DNA from: Lichenicoccus sp963693035
GTDB taxonomy: Bacteria; Pseudomonadota; Alphaproteobacteria; Acetobacterales; Acetobacteraceae
DNA length: 64,000 nt
Direction: 5' to 3'
Assembly: GCA_963693035.2 (NCBI GenBank)
Contig: CAXMMQ010000006.1
Location: 868,001 to 932,000, forward strand
A model generated the notes under the pieces. It did not search any database and was not told the DNA's origin. It was given only the letters and a program-made list of their open reading frames with translations. The translations under genes and the position numbers were made by a program. Shown here piece by piece: positions 8,770 through 18,093 of the stretch (its first letter is position 1; every line of letters starts with the position of its first letter).

Positions 8770-10904
8770 ATGACGGTGCACGCACCGCATCCGCGTCCGG
8801 CTGAGATCGACCAGGCGGGCCTCCCCGCGCCGAGCGTGCTGATCGTCGGTGACGCGCCGCTCGAATCCGCGGCCATCGCAGGCCGCGGCACTCGCCGGGC
8901 ATTGCTCGGGGCACAGGCTGCGTCTGCTGCTCGACGCCTGCTGCGGGGCCTGCGTCCGGTAGCGCCGGCGGCCGGATCGAGGTTGCGCGTCCTGGTCTGC
9001 ACCCACTCGACGATCCAGGACGCCGCCTGGGGTGGTGTCGAACTCTATCAGGGGATGCTGGCGACCGCGTTGCGGCCGGATGTCGAGACGCTGTACTGGA
9101 TCAGGCGCGATGCGAGCTGCCAGCTCCTCGACGCAGCCGGCGCCGTGCTGGAGCGCTTCGCGGCACCCGACATCGGCTGGCTGGACCGGCTCTGCGACGC
9201 CACCGAGGAGGCCCGGTTCGCCGGCGTGCTCGCCGCCTATGCGATCGACCTAAAGCATTCCCAGCATCTCGGACATCACGCCGCGTCGCTGCCGCTGATC
9301 GCGCGCGGTGCCGGCGTCGGCACCCTGTTCTCGGTGCATGATTTCTACCTGGTCTGCGCGCGCTACAACCTGCTCGACGACACCGGCCGGTTCTGTGACA
9401 TCGGCGCGCGGACGATCACCGCCTGCACGACCTGCCTCGCCGCCGCAGAGGGCTTGCCGCCGGACGTGCAGCAGCAGCGCCGCGCCTTCATGCACCTGGT
9501 GCTGGGCGCGATCGACCTGCTGCTGTTCGGCTCGGCGCAATCCGAGGCGCTGCTGCTGCGCATCTACCCGACGGCATCCGCCATCCGGCGGCTGGTGATC
9601 GAGGTGCCGGCGCCCCCGGCAACGCTGCCAGAGACTGGCCGGAGAATGCGCGACGATCCCCGCGCGGACTTGATCGGCGTTTTCGTGGTCGGCAACTTCC
9701 TGCGCAGCAAGGGCGCCGGTACCGTGCTCAGGGTGATCGAGGCGACGCGCCCGGACCAGTTCACCTTCCACATCCTAGGGATGGCCGACCCGGAATACGG
9801 TGCCGCTTTGGAACGGCTGGCCGACGGCCATGTACACCAGCATGGGAGGCACCGGCCGGGCGACGTGCGGCGGCCCGATGCACAGGTCGCGCTGCATCTC
9901 TCCACCTGGCCGGAGACCTGGTGCATCTCGCTGTCGGAATCCTGGATGGCGCGCATGATCCCGATCGTCAGCGACATCGGGGCGCTCGGCGCGCGGGTGA
10001 CGCACGGAGAGAACGGCTTCAAGGTGCGCGTCGGCGATGCGGCGGCCGTGCTCGACCTGCTGGACACGCTGCGCCGCAATGCCGGGCTGCGCGCGCGCAT
10101 CCGGGACGCGATCGGGCCGCATCTCTGGATCGACGGGCGGGACTATGCGCAGCGCCTGCTCGCGAAATACCGCAGCCTGGTGCCCGCGATGCCGCTCGGG
10201 CACGACCCAAGCCGGCCACTCACGCTGGACATGCGCAGGCTGCATCTGCTGCCCCAGGACTGTTGGCAGGTGCTCACGCCGGCACGCTCGATCCAGGAGC
10301 CCGACACCGCCGGCGACATCGCCGTGCTGCAGTCACCGGACAGGATCACCGGATGGCAGTCGATCCAGGCAGCGCGGTGCCACGTGGATCGGCTCTGCGG
10401 CGCCGACATCGATCCGCTGCAGGTGGTGACGTCCGTGCGGCGCAGCATGGCCGGCTTCAGGCCGTCGCCGGGGTTCAGTGTCAGCGGCTGGGTGTTCGTG
10501 CCGGGTCACGGGCAAGCGGGCCAGGTGACCGTGTGCCTGATCCACCAGGGCGGCACGCATGTGATCTTCCTCGACGCCAAGCGCCTGCCACGGGCGGACG
10601 TGCAGGCACGATTGCCGGATGCGACGCTGCATTCAGGGTTCAGCCCGAAATCGTCCTGCGCGGGACGTGGGCGGACGGAAATCACGCAATCGGCATCATC
10701 GTCTGTGTCAACGGCGCGGCGGCCTTCCAGGTGTCGGACGCCAGCATGCAAATCGCCGAAGGCCGCGTGATGTCGATCGCGCGCCAGCACGCCGACGAGG
10801 ATGCCGTGCTGCGAGGCTTTGCGTGCGTCTATGCGAGCACGCCAGTGGCCGCGAAACCCCTTCCAGGTGCGGAAGTCTTCGCAGAACGTAATTATATCGT
10901 GTAG
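8770..10904 (+). pseudogene. GT4-like glycosyltransferase with C-terminal beta module, frameshifted
   Basis: A GT-B fold glycosyltransferase paralogous to the central part of the 1164-residue protein downstream. Shared blocks include VCTHSTI..AWGGVELYQ at the start, HLGHHAASLPLIA, HDFYLVCARYNLLD, a Cys set (FCDIG then ACTTC), VVGNFLRSKGAGT, and WPETWCISLSESW..MIPIVSDIGALG near the donor site. A C-terminal beta-rich module follows from about 10379. Frame 1 ends early at 10770, but after about 10641-10647 the homologous residues (PEIVLRGTWADG to ISEGR-like AEGRV) continue in another frame to a stop at 10904. One base therefore appears missing. Several residues conserved in the paralogue also differ (LKHSQHLG for LVHFQHLG), so decay is plausible. 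ATG 8770 is the chosen start; an upstream in-frame ATG at 8710 is possible. Confidence 0.65.
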
Positions 10905-10952
10905 GAGACGCGTACTGCCAGGGAAAGGATTTCCCCGCGGAGGTCCATCTGC

Positions 10953-13565
10953 ATGACGGGAGCACGCGCGCCAGAGGGGTTCAGGCTCGTCATCTGGGAT
11001 CTCGACGAGACCTTCTGGCACGGCACCCTGACCGAAGGCGGCATTACCCGCAACGAGGTTGCGGTGCGTACGGTCGTGGCGCTCGCCGAGCGTGGCATCG
11101 TGAGCGCGATCTGCTCCAAGAACGACCTCGAGCCGGTGCAGCGCATCCTCGTCGACTGGGGTCTGTGGGAGTATTTCGTTTTTCCGAGCGTGAACTGGGA
11201 GGCAAAAGGGCCGCGCATCCGGGTGCTGGTCGATGCCATCCAGCTCAGGCCTGAGACGATATTGTTCATCGACGACAATTCGATGAACCGCAAGGAGGCG
11301 TCGCATTTCGTCCCCGGCCTGCAGGTCGCCGACGAGACCGTCATCGGCACGATGCTCGACGATGCGCGCTTCACCGGCAAGGACGACGCCGCGCTGACCC
11401 GCCTTAAGCAATACCGGCTGCTGCAGGCGCGCCATGCCGACCTGTCGTCGCCCGGTACGGACGTCCATGCGTTCCTGCGCGCCAGCGGCATCACTGTCGA
11501 GATCGAGCATGATGTCGAGGCGCATCTGGACCGGGCGATCGAGCTGGTCAACCGGACCAACCAGCTCAACTTCATCAAGGCGCGGCTGCCGGAGACGATC
11601 GAGGACGCCCGCAGCGCACTGCGCGAGCATCTGGGCCACTTCTTCGTGCAGGCCGGGCTCGTGCGGGTGCGCGACCGCTATGGCGATTACGGCTTCGTCG
11701 GGTTCTTCCTGCAGCATCGCGGCGCCGCGTTCCAGGATCTCGCCTATTACTGCTTCTCGTGCCGCATCCTCGGCATGTACGTGGAGACCTGGCTCTACCG
11801 CCGGCTCGGTCGTCCGAACCTCAGGCTGTCCGGCGAGGTGCTCACCAACCTCCATGACGAGACCGTGCCGTGCGACTGGATCAGCCTGTACGATCCCGGC
11901 CATGCGGTCGGCAGCCGGGCTGCCGGCCTCGGGACGATGTTCATCGGCGGCGGCTGCGACCTGGAGGCGGTGGCGCACTACGTCAACATCCAGGCCGGCT
12001 ATCTGCACCTGCGGCTGAACACCAGTCGGACCGGGATCGAGATCCGCCGCGACCACACGCAGATCCTGCGCTACGCGATCGAGGGGATCGCGCAGGACCG
12101 GCTGCAGCCGATGCTGGCGCTCGGCTACAACCGCGAGGACCTGGCACCACTGGCACCCGGCCTGCTGGCCGCGCCCGTCTGGCTGCTGAGTTTCTGGGCC
12201 GACGCCTATTACGAGCTCTACCGCAACACGCAGACCGACGACCTGGTGCCGTTCTCGCCGGCGGCCCTGGGTCATGCCAACCTGATGACGCTGCCGCCGG
12301 AGGAGTTGCAGAGCCGGCAGCCGACGCCGGAGGCCTGTGCGGCGCTCGACACGCTTCGCACGCACTACGAGCCGGCCGGACGTATCGACGAAGCCGCCTT
12401 CAAGCACAACGTCCGCACGATCCTCGACGCAGCTCCGCCGGCAACCCGCATCCTGGTGCTGCTGATGGGAGAACGGCCATTTCCCGGCATGGACGATCTC
12501 GTCCGCCTGCACGTGCAGCATAATCGCTGGCTGCTGGATGTGCTGCCCGAGTTCGCCTCGGTGACGGCGCTGGCGATGGACCAGTTCGTGCTGGCGCCAC
12601 AGGACCTCATCGGCCCGACCCATTACGAGCGGCTGGTCTATCAGCGGCTGGCGGCGAAGGTGATCGAGTTCGCCCGCGCGCATGACCCGCTGCCGCCGCC
12701 GGGGCGGGCGACCGGCGCGAAATGGTATTTCGCGATCACCCGCGCCACCCTGGACGCCGATCCCGACCAGGGTTTCCGCGACTGCATACGCGCCGCCGTC
12801 GCCTCGTCGCGCCGGCACACCGATCTGCGCCCGCATCTGCTCTATGACGGCGACGAGGACGAGTTTACCGCCGAGATGCGGGCTGTCGGGGTCACCGTGC
12901 TGCTGCATCGGCTGGATTTCCACGCAGCGTTGCAGGCCGCGCAGCAGCAACAGAAACCCGAATGGCCGGACTACATGCAGACCGCCGCAGGCGCGTTCAT
13001 GCGCCTCGATATCGGCCTGCTGGAAACCGAGGAGGAGTTCGTCCTGTACACAGATTGCGACGTGATGTTCGAGGCGGATGTCGGCATCGGGCACCTGCGC
13101 CCGGAGAATTTCGCCGCCGCGCCGCAGTTCCGCACCGACGGGTACTTCGACGACATGAACTGCGGCGTCATGGTGATCAACGTCGCGCGCCTGCGTCGCG
13201 ATCGTGCCGCGCTGATCGAGTTCATGTGCGAGAATTTCGCGCGTGTCGCCGGCTACGACCAGGAGCTGCTCCGGCTGTACTACAACCAGCGCTGGGACCC
13301 ACTCTCGCCGACCTACAACTGGAAGCCATACTGGGGCGCCAACCCGCACGCGCGGATCGTGCATTTCCACGGTCCAAAGCCGGCGGCCAGCCTGCGCCTG
13401 CTGTCGGAGCCCGACTACCGCCTCCACGACCCGGTGTTCCAGACCTGGCGGCACTGGTTCGCCGTCGACCGCTCCGGCTACGAGCATTATGTCGGGCGCT
13501 GGTCGTCGTATCTTGCGCAGGCGGCAATCCCGGCAACCGACATCCTGCAGGCGCCGGCCGGATGA
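10953..13565 (+). CDS. FkbH-like HAD / SGNH-like / GT8 glycosyltransferase fusion
   Basis: 870 residues with three parts. Residues 1-290 match the FkbH (HAD subfamily IIIC) family: the nucleophile motif WDLDET (D16, D18), ICSKND, FIDDN near 107-110, then the C-terminal acyltransferase-like block with VNRTNQLNF, DRYGDYGFVG and SCRILGMYVE. FkbH proteins load a glyceryl unit from 1,3-bisphosphoglycerate onto a carrier. Residues about 310-560 resemble SGNH-type hydrolase domains (FIGGGCDLE, ILVLLMGERPFP, a final HYERLVYQRLA). Residues about 585-850 are a GT8-like glycosyltransferase with a TDCD (DxD at 701-703) and the closing HFHGPKP (804-809). The start ATG follows GGAGG by 10 bases. The next gene overlaps by 4 bases, so the two are translationally coupled. 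Substrate and acceptor are unknown. Confidence 0.75.
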   Translation: MTGARAPEGFRLVIWDLDETFWHGTLTEGGITRNEVAVRTVVALAERGIVSAICSKNDLEPVQRILVDWGLWEYFVFPSVNWEAKGPRIRVLVDAIQLRPETILFIDDNSMNRKEASHFVPGLQVADETVIGTMLDDARFTGKDDAALTRLKQYRLLQARHADLSSPGTDVHAFLRASGITVEIEHDVEAHLDRAIELVNRTNQLNFIKARLPETIEDARSALREHLGHFFVQAGLVRVRDRYGDYGFVGFFLQHRGAAFQDLAYYCFSCRILGMYVETWLYRRLGRPNLRLSGEVLTNLHDETVPCDWISLYDPGHAVGSRAAGLGTMFIGGGCDLEAVAHYVNIQAGYLHLRLNTSRTGIEIRRDHTQILRYAIEGIAQDRLQPMLALGYNREDLAPLAPGLLAAPVWLLSFWADAYYELYRNTQTDDLVPFSPAALGHANLMTLPPEELQSRQPTPEACAALDTLRTHYEPAGRIDEAAFKHNVRTILDAAPPATRILVLLMGERPFPGMDDLVRLHVQHNRWLLDVLPEFASVTALAMDQFVLAPQDLIGPTHYERLVYQRLAAKVIEFARAHDPLPPPGRATGAKWYFAITRATLDADPDQGFRDCIRAAVASSRRHTDLRPHLLYDGDEDEFTAEMRAVGVTVLLHRLDFHAALQAAQQQQKPEWPDYMQTAAGAFMRLDIGLLETEEEFVLYTDCDVMFEADVGIGHLRPENFAAAPQFRTDGYFDDMNCGVMVINVARLRRDRAALIEFMCENFARVAGYDQELLRLYYNQRWDPLSPTYNWKPYWGANPHARIVHFHGPKPAASLRLLSEPDYRLHDPVFQTWRHWFAVDRSGYEHYVGRWSSYLAQAAIPATDILQAPAG

Positions 13566-14521
13566 AGGCGCTGATCTGCAGCGGCGGGCGCTATGAGTCC
13601 GAGGCGAACGCCCAAATCCGGCGCTGCATCATGGATGGCTGGATCGAATGTCTTGGCCATGACAATGTCATGAGCGCCAATATCAGTGGCGCAGCCGCGG
13701 TGATTGCCGCCACCGCGCCCGACCTGGTGATCGGGATCGGCTCGTATCTGCCGGAGAGCACCTATTTCGGCGAGGTCAGCCGCGAGGCGCGCCGGCTCGG
13801 CAAGACCACGCTGTTCTGGGCCACTGAGGACCCATACGAGCAGGATGCCAGCTACCGCATCCTGCATGATTTCGACGCCATCTTCTCCTGCGATCGCTGG
13901 GGCGTGAATTTCTACACCCATCCGCATGCCTGGCACCTGCCCCTGGCCGGTTGCCACAAGCGGCACTACGTCCCGATCGATGCCGAGAGCCGCAAGCCGA
14001 TCGACGTGCTGTTCTGCGGCGTTGCGTTCACCAGCCGGCTGGAAATCGTCGACGACCTGCGCACAACGCTGGCCGGCCTGAACCTGTGCTTCATCGGACC
14101 GGGATGGGGCAAGCTCGGCCACGGCTTCTCCGATCGCAGGATCGGCAACGAGCAGTTGATCGAGCTGTACGGGCAGACCCGGATCGTGCTCAATCTCGGC
14201 CGCAGCCTGCATTTCGAGAACCGCCGGCACATGATCACGCCGTCCTCGCCCGGTCCTCGTACCTTCGAGGCGGCGCTGGCAGGCACGGTGCAGTTCTTCC
14301 ATGAGGACACGTACGAAATCCGGCGATATTTCACCGCGGCGGAGGTTCCCGCGTTTTCCAACCAGGCGGAGTTCGGTCGATTGCTGGAAAAGCATCTCGG
14401 CGATGCCGAACACGCGCTCTGCACCGCCGAGCTGGCCCAGCGGCGCGCGTTGTCGGAGCACACCTATGCCCATCGCGCGCATCATGTCATTGAGATGCTT
14501 AAGACGAATGGCCTCGCATGA
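13562..14521 (+). CDS. CgeB-like glycosyltransferase
   Basis: 319 residues. Resembles the CgeB / DUF3880 plus Glyco_trans_1_2 family of GT-B glycosyltransferases (spore maturation CgeB of Bacillus and many polysaccharide clusters). Signs are the early VIGIGSYLPEST region, TLFWATEDPYEQDASYRILHD with FDAIFSCDRWGVNFY, DVLFCGVAFTSRLEIVD, and the C-terminal donor-site region PGPRTFEAALAGTVQFFHED with ENRRHMITPSSPG. The ATG at 13562 overlaps the previous stop as ATGA, and its own stop overlaps the next start in the same way. It is homologous in plan to the first 310 residues of the next protein. Confidence 0.75.
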   Translation: MKALICSGGRYESEANAQIRRCIMDGWIECLGHDNVMSANISGAAAVIAATAPDLVIGIGSYLPESTYFGEVSREARRLGKTTLFWATEDPYEQDASYRILHDFDAIFSCDRWGVNFYTHPHAWHLPLAGCHKRHYVPIDAESRKPIDVLFCGVAFTSRLEIVDDLRTTLAGLNLCFIGPGWGKLGHGFSDRRIGNEQLIELYGQTRIVLNLGRSLHFENRRHMITPSSPGPRTFEAALAGTVQFFHEDTYEIRRYFTAAEVPAFSNQAEFGRLLEKHLGDAEHALCTAELAQRRALSEHTYAHRAHHVIEMLKTNGLA

Positions 14522-17500
14522 CCGTCATCTACAACACCAACTCTACCCACAACCCGAACAGCTACCTGACGCTGGCGGTCATGGATGCCGCACGGCAGGT
14601 GTTCGGCGACGACGACGTGGTGCTGGCGGATAACCGCACCCTGGCCCCGCTGGCAGCCGCCGGCCGGCACGACGTGCTGCTCTGCCTCGACGGCCAGCGG
14701 CTGCACGAGGGCCTGCTGCGCCGGGTGCGGCATGCGTTCCCGACCATGGTCCTCTGGCTGTTCGAGGACCCGTTCATGCTGGACTACAACCTGCGCAACG
14801 CCGCCTTGTTCGACTTCGTCCTGACCAATGACCCGGGATGTACCGCTGACTACGGCGCCAAGGGGCACTACATGCCACTGGCGGCGAGCCGGCGCTTCCA
14901 TCATCGCGACATCAAGCCGGATGCGGATCTCGATTACGACATCTTCTTCGCCGGCACCATGTGGCCGAACCGGGTGCGCAGCCTGCGTCGCATCCTGACC
15001 GCATTCCCCGATGCCCGGCTCAAGCTGGTCTGTCCGACCAACGAATACCTGCCGCCGCTACCGGGCGATCTCGCACGCCTCGCGATCCCCTGGCCGGTCA
15101 GCCACTCCTCGTTCATCGACTTCGCCAATGCGAGCCGGGTCACGCTGACCATGTTCCGCGAGTATGCCAGCCACGGCGACATCGGCCAGGCGACGGCGCC
15201 TGGGCCACGCCTGTTCGAGCTGGCCTGCAGCGGCACCGCGCAGGTAGTCGAATGCGGCGATGCCATGCAGCCCGGTCGTTTCGAGGCCCTGCGCGGGATC
15301 GAGCTGGTGCGCAGCAGCGAGGACCTGGTGAGGAGCGTGCGCCGGCTTCTGCACGATCCTCTGCTGCGCGCATCCCAGGCGATCGCGGCGCAGGACTGCG
15401 TGCTGGCCTCGCAACTCTACGCGCACCGGCTGCAGGCTGTGCGCGGGATCACCGGCGGCCATTACGGCGTGCGGACGACGCCCGCGCCCCCGGCTGCCGC
15501 CACGCGCCGGCTGCGCGTGCTGATGTGCACGCACTCCACCATCCACAGCAACGAATGGGGCGGCGTCGAGGTGTATCAGCAGACGGTGGCCGCCATGCTG
15601 GAACGGGACGCCGACATCCTGTTCTGGCTGCGCCGCGACGGCCAGTGCCAGCTCGTCGACGGCGCCGGGCTGGTGCTCGAACGCTTCGACATGCATGTGA
15701 TCGGCTGGCTCGACAGCCTGACCGACGCCGCCGAGGAGGCCGCATTCTCCGACGTGCTCGGACAGTACGACGTCGATCTGGTGCATTTCCAGCATCTCGG
15801 CCATCACGCGGCATCCTTGCCGATCATCGCCAAGGCCTGCGGGGTCGGGACGGTGTTCTCCGCGCATGATTTCTTCCTGGTCTGCTCGCGCTACACGCTG
15901 CTCAACCACGAGCAGGTGTTCTGCGATATCGGCCACAAATCGATCAGTGCCTGCGACATCTGCCTGCGCGCTGCCGAGGGCCTGCCGGCGGGCGCGCAAC
16001 AAACGCGCCGCGCCTTCATGGTCGAGGTGATCGCCTCGATCGACATGTTCCTGTTCGGCACCCCCTCTTCCGAATGGCTGATGCTGCAGGTCTATCCTGC
16101 GCTCGCCCGGCACCGGCGCCTGGTGCTCGGCATCCCGATGCCGCGCGGCACCGCGACCGACATGAAGCGGCACCATGCCGTCGCGCCCGATGGCAGGCTG
16201 GTGATCGCCGTGGTGGGCAATTTCCTGCGCTCGAAGGGCGCCGACATGGTGATGAGCCTGATCGAGGAGGCCAACCCGGCCTTGTTCCGGTTCCACCTGC
16301 TCGGCGCCCCCGAGGCGCAATATGGCGAGGTGCTGGCACGGCTGGACCGGCCCAACGTCACCTGCCACGGACGCTATGCGCCCGGGGATACCGGCCTGCT
16401 GGCACAGGCGGACGTCGCGCTGCACCTCTCGATCTGGCCCGAGACATACTGCATCTCGCTGTCCGAGATCTGGCAGGCCGGCCTGATCCCGGTGGTGAGC
16501 GACATCGGCGCACTCGGCGACCGGGTGCAGCACGGCGTCAACGGCTTCAAGGTGCGCGTCGGCGATGCGAGCGCGGTGCTCGACACGCTCGAACTGCTGC
16601 GCGCGAGCCCGGCGCTGCGGCGCACGGTGCGCGGCGCGATCGGCCCGCATCTGTGGACGGATGCCGGCGAGTATGCGGCGCGTCTGCTCGATACCTACCG
16701 CTCGGTGACCGCGACGCGCCCGCTCGGCGATGCGCGGCTCGGCCTGGATGCCGGCCAGTTGCACCTGCTGCCGCATGCCACCTGGAAGAGCCTGGCGCCG
16801 CCGCGGCACATCTTCGATCCCAGCCGCCGCTCGGGCGTGCGGTTGGAACTGCCGGCGTCGATCCAGGACTGGAGCCACGTGCAGGGGTCGGAGGTCTATA
16901 TCGACTCCGTCTGCGGCATCGCGCCGGCGATGCTGGCACAGGGCCGCTTCCAGCCGGCGACCGAATTGCTGGTGAGCGGCTGGAGCTTTGTCCCCGACCT
17001 CGGCTTCGACGGCCAGGTGCAGTTGGCACTGGTCGGGGAGACGGCCGTTATCTTCTGCCCGGCCTCACGGGACGTGCGCGACGACATCATGGCGAGCTTT
17101 CCCGCAGCCCCCCGGCGGTCCGGCTTCACCGCGCGCATCACGCTGCGCGGAAAATGGTGCGAAGGGCGCTACCTGGTCGCGATCATCAACAGCTTCGGCG
17201 CGCGTGCCGCCTTCTGCCTCACCGGCCTGTCGGTCACGGTGCAGGACGGCCGCATCGTCGATGCCGCCCAGCGGGCGCCCTCCAACGAGACCGTCACCCG
17301 AGCCTTCTACCTGGTCGCGGCGCAGACCGGAGAGGAGCCCGGACTGGTGCTGCCGCAGGTGCCGGTCGCAGCCAGCGCCTGGCACGGCGGCCAGGGGCTG
17401 CGCCACCATATCGACCGCATCAGCGGCCAGCCCGGCGGCCAGATCAGTGGCCAGCCCAGCACGGGGCCGGATCTGGATGCGCAGGCGGACCCGACCGGGT

Positions 17501-18012
17501 TTACCGTGGATGGCTGGGCGTTCACCCCCGGCGCGGGCCTCGCCGGCCGCCTGTACGTGGTCCTGGTCGATCCTGAGCAGGGCATCCAGATCGTGCTGCC
17601 GGCGCCGCGCGAGCTGCGCGGGGACCTGCCCGCCTACTTCCCCGACGCCCCGCTCTGCGGCGGCTTCCGCGTACGTGCCTCGCTGCGTGCCGGCGACGGC
17701 TGGCGCGATGGCCGCTTCGAATGCGTGCTGGTCAACAGCGTCGACGGCTTTGCGGCACTGCAGGTCACCGGCTGGCGCGTGGAGATCAGCGAAGGCCGCA
17801 TCCTCGACGCCACCCTGGCCGAGCCGGACGTGGCGCGCATCGACCGGGTCTTCGCCGTGCTGTCCGGTCGCTGGCGACCGGCGGCCCCCGCACCTGCCAT
17901 CCCGATCATGCTGGCCGCGCCGGTCATCGAGATCCGGCGCGCGGTGGTGCGCAAGTTGCTGCCCCGACCGGATCCCGCGCCGGGCGGCAGGCGTCGCGCC
18001 GCGGTTCCCTGA
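14518..18012 (+). CDS. CgeB-GT4 two-domain glycosyltransferase with two C-terminal beta modules
   Basis: 1164 residues. Residues 1-310 are a CgeB-like unit (MVLWLFEDPFMLDYNLRNAA, DYDIFFAGTMWPNRVRSLRR, APGPRLFELACSGTAQVVEC). Residues about 335-755 are a GT4-like GT-B unit (LRVLMCTHSTI, HLGHHAASLPIIAKACGVGT, HDFFLVCSRYTLL, VVGNFLRSKGAD, LHLSIWPETYCISLSEIWQ, PVVSDIGALG). Then two copies of a roughly 120-residue module follow (about 795-915 and 964-1097). Each has a VSGW/VDGWxF core, an Arg-Asp-Asp/Asp-Leu stretch, SGF or GGFR, and a closing DGRIVDA or EGRILDA. The protein has no signal peptide or membrane segment, so both transferases act in the cytoplasm. Starts by ATGA overlap, the last gene of the coupled set. 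Confidence 0.75.
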   Translation: MTVIYNTNSTHNPNSYLTLAVMDAARQVFGDDDVVLADNRTLAPLAAAGRHDVLLCLDGQRLHEGLLRRVRHAFPTMVLWLFEDPFMLDYNLRNAALFDFVLTNDPGCTADYGAKGHYMPLAASRRFHHRDIKPDADLDYDIFFAGTMWPNRVRSLRRILTAFPDARLKLVCPTNEYLPPLPGDLARLAIPWPVSHSSFIDFANASRVTLTMFREYASHGDIGQATAPGPRLFELACSGTAQVVECGDAMQPGRFEALRGIELVRSSEDLVRSVRRLLHDPLLRASQAIAAQDCVLASQLYAHRLQAVRGITGGHYGVRTTPAPPAAATRRLRVLMCTHSTIHSNEWGGVEVYQQTVAAMLERDADILFWLRRDGQCQLVDGAGLVLERFDMHVIGWLDSLTDAAEEAAFSDVLGQYDVDLVHFQHLGHHAASLPIIAKACGVGTVFSAHDFFLVCSRYTLLNHEQVFCDIGHKSISACDICLRAAEGLPAGAQQTRRAFMVEVIASIDMFLFGTPSSEWLMLQVYPALARHRRLVLGIPMPRGTATDMKRHHAVAPDGRLVIAVVGNFLRSKGADMVMSLIEEANPALFRFHLLGAPEAQYGEVLARLDRPNVTCHGRYAPGDTGLLAQADVALHLSIWPETYCISLSEIWQAGLIPVVSDIGALGDRVQHGVNGFKVRVGDASAVLDTLELLRASPALRRTVRGAIGPHLWTDAGEYAARLLDTYRSVTATRPLGDARLGLDAGQLHLLPHATWKSLAPPRHIFDPSRRSGVRLELPASIQDWSHVQGSEVYIDSVCGIAPAMLAQGRFQPATELLVSGWSFVPDLGFDGQVQLALVGETAVIFCPASRDVRDDIMASFPAAPRRSGFTARITLRGKWCEGRYLVAIINSFGARAAFCLTGLSVTVQDGRIVDAAQRAPSNETVTRAFYLVAAQTGEEPGLVLPQVPVAASAWHGGQGLRHHIDRISGQPGGQISGQPSTGPDLDAQADPTGFTVDGWAFTPGAGLAGRLYVVLVDPEQGIQIVLPAPRELRGDLPAYFPDAPLCGGFRVRASLRAGDGWRDGRFECVLVNSVDGFAALQVTGWRVEISEGRILDATLAEPDVARIDRVFAVLSGRWRPAAPAPAIPIMLAAPVIEIRRAVVRKLLPRPDPAPGGRRRAAVP

Positions 18013-18093
18013 GGGCACCCGGCGAGGGCCGGCTGGACAAGCCCGGCCGCCTCTGCTCCGTTCCCGCCTCAATGGCGAGGATGGTGAGAGCCG

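Noticed and set aside
10506..13487. A 993-codon open frame on the minus strand opposite the FkbH fusion
   Set aside because: It is the antisense of a well-supported gene; its translation is Arg/Val/His-rich without any family motifs, the usual effect of high GC at third positions.
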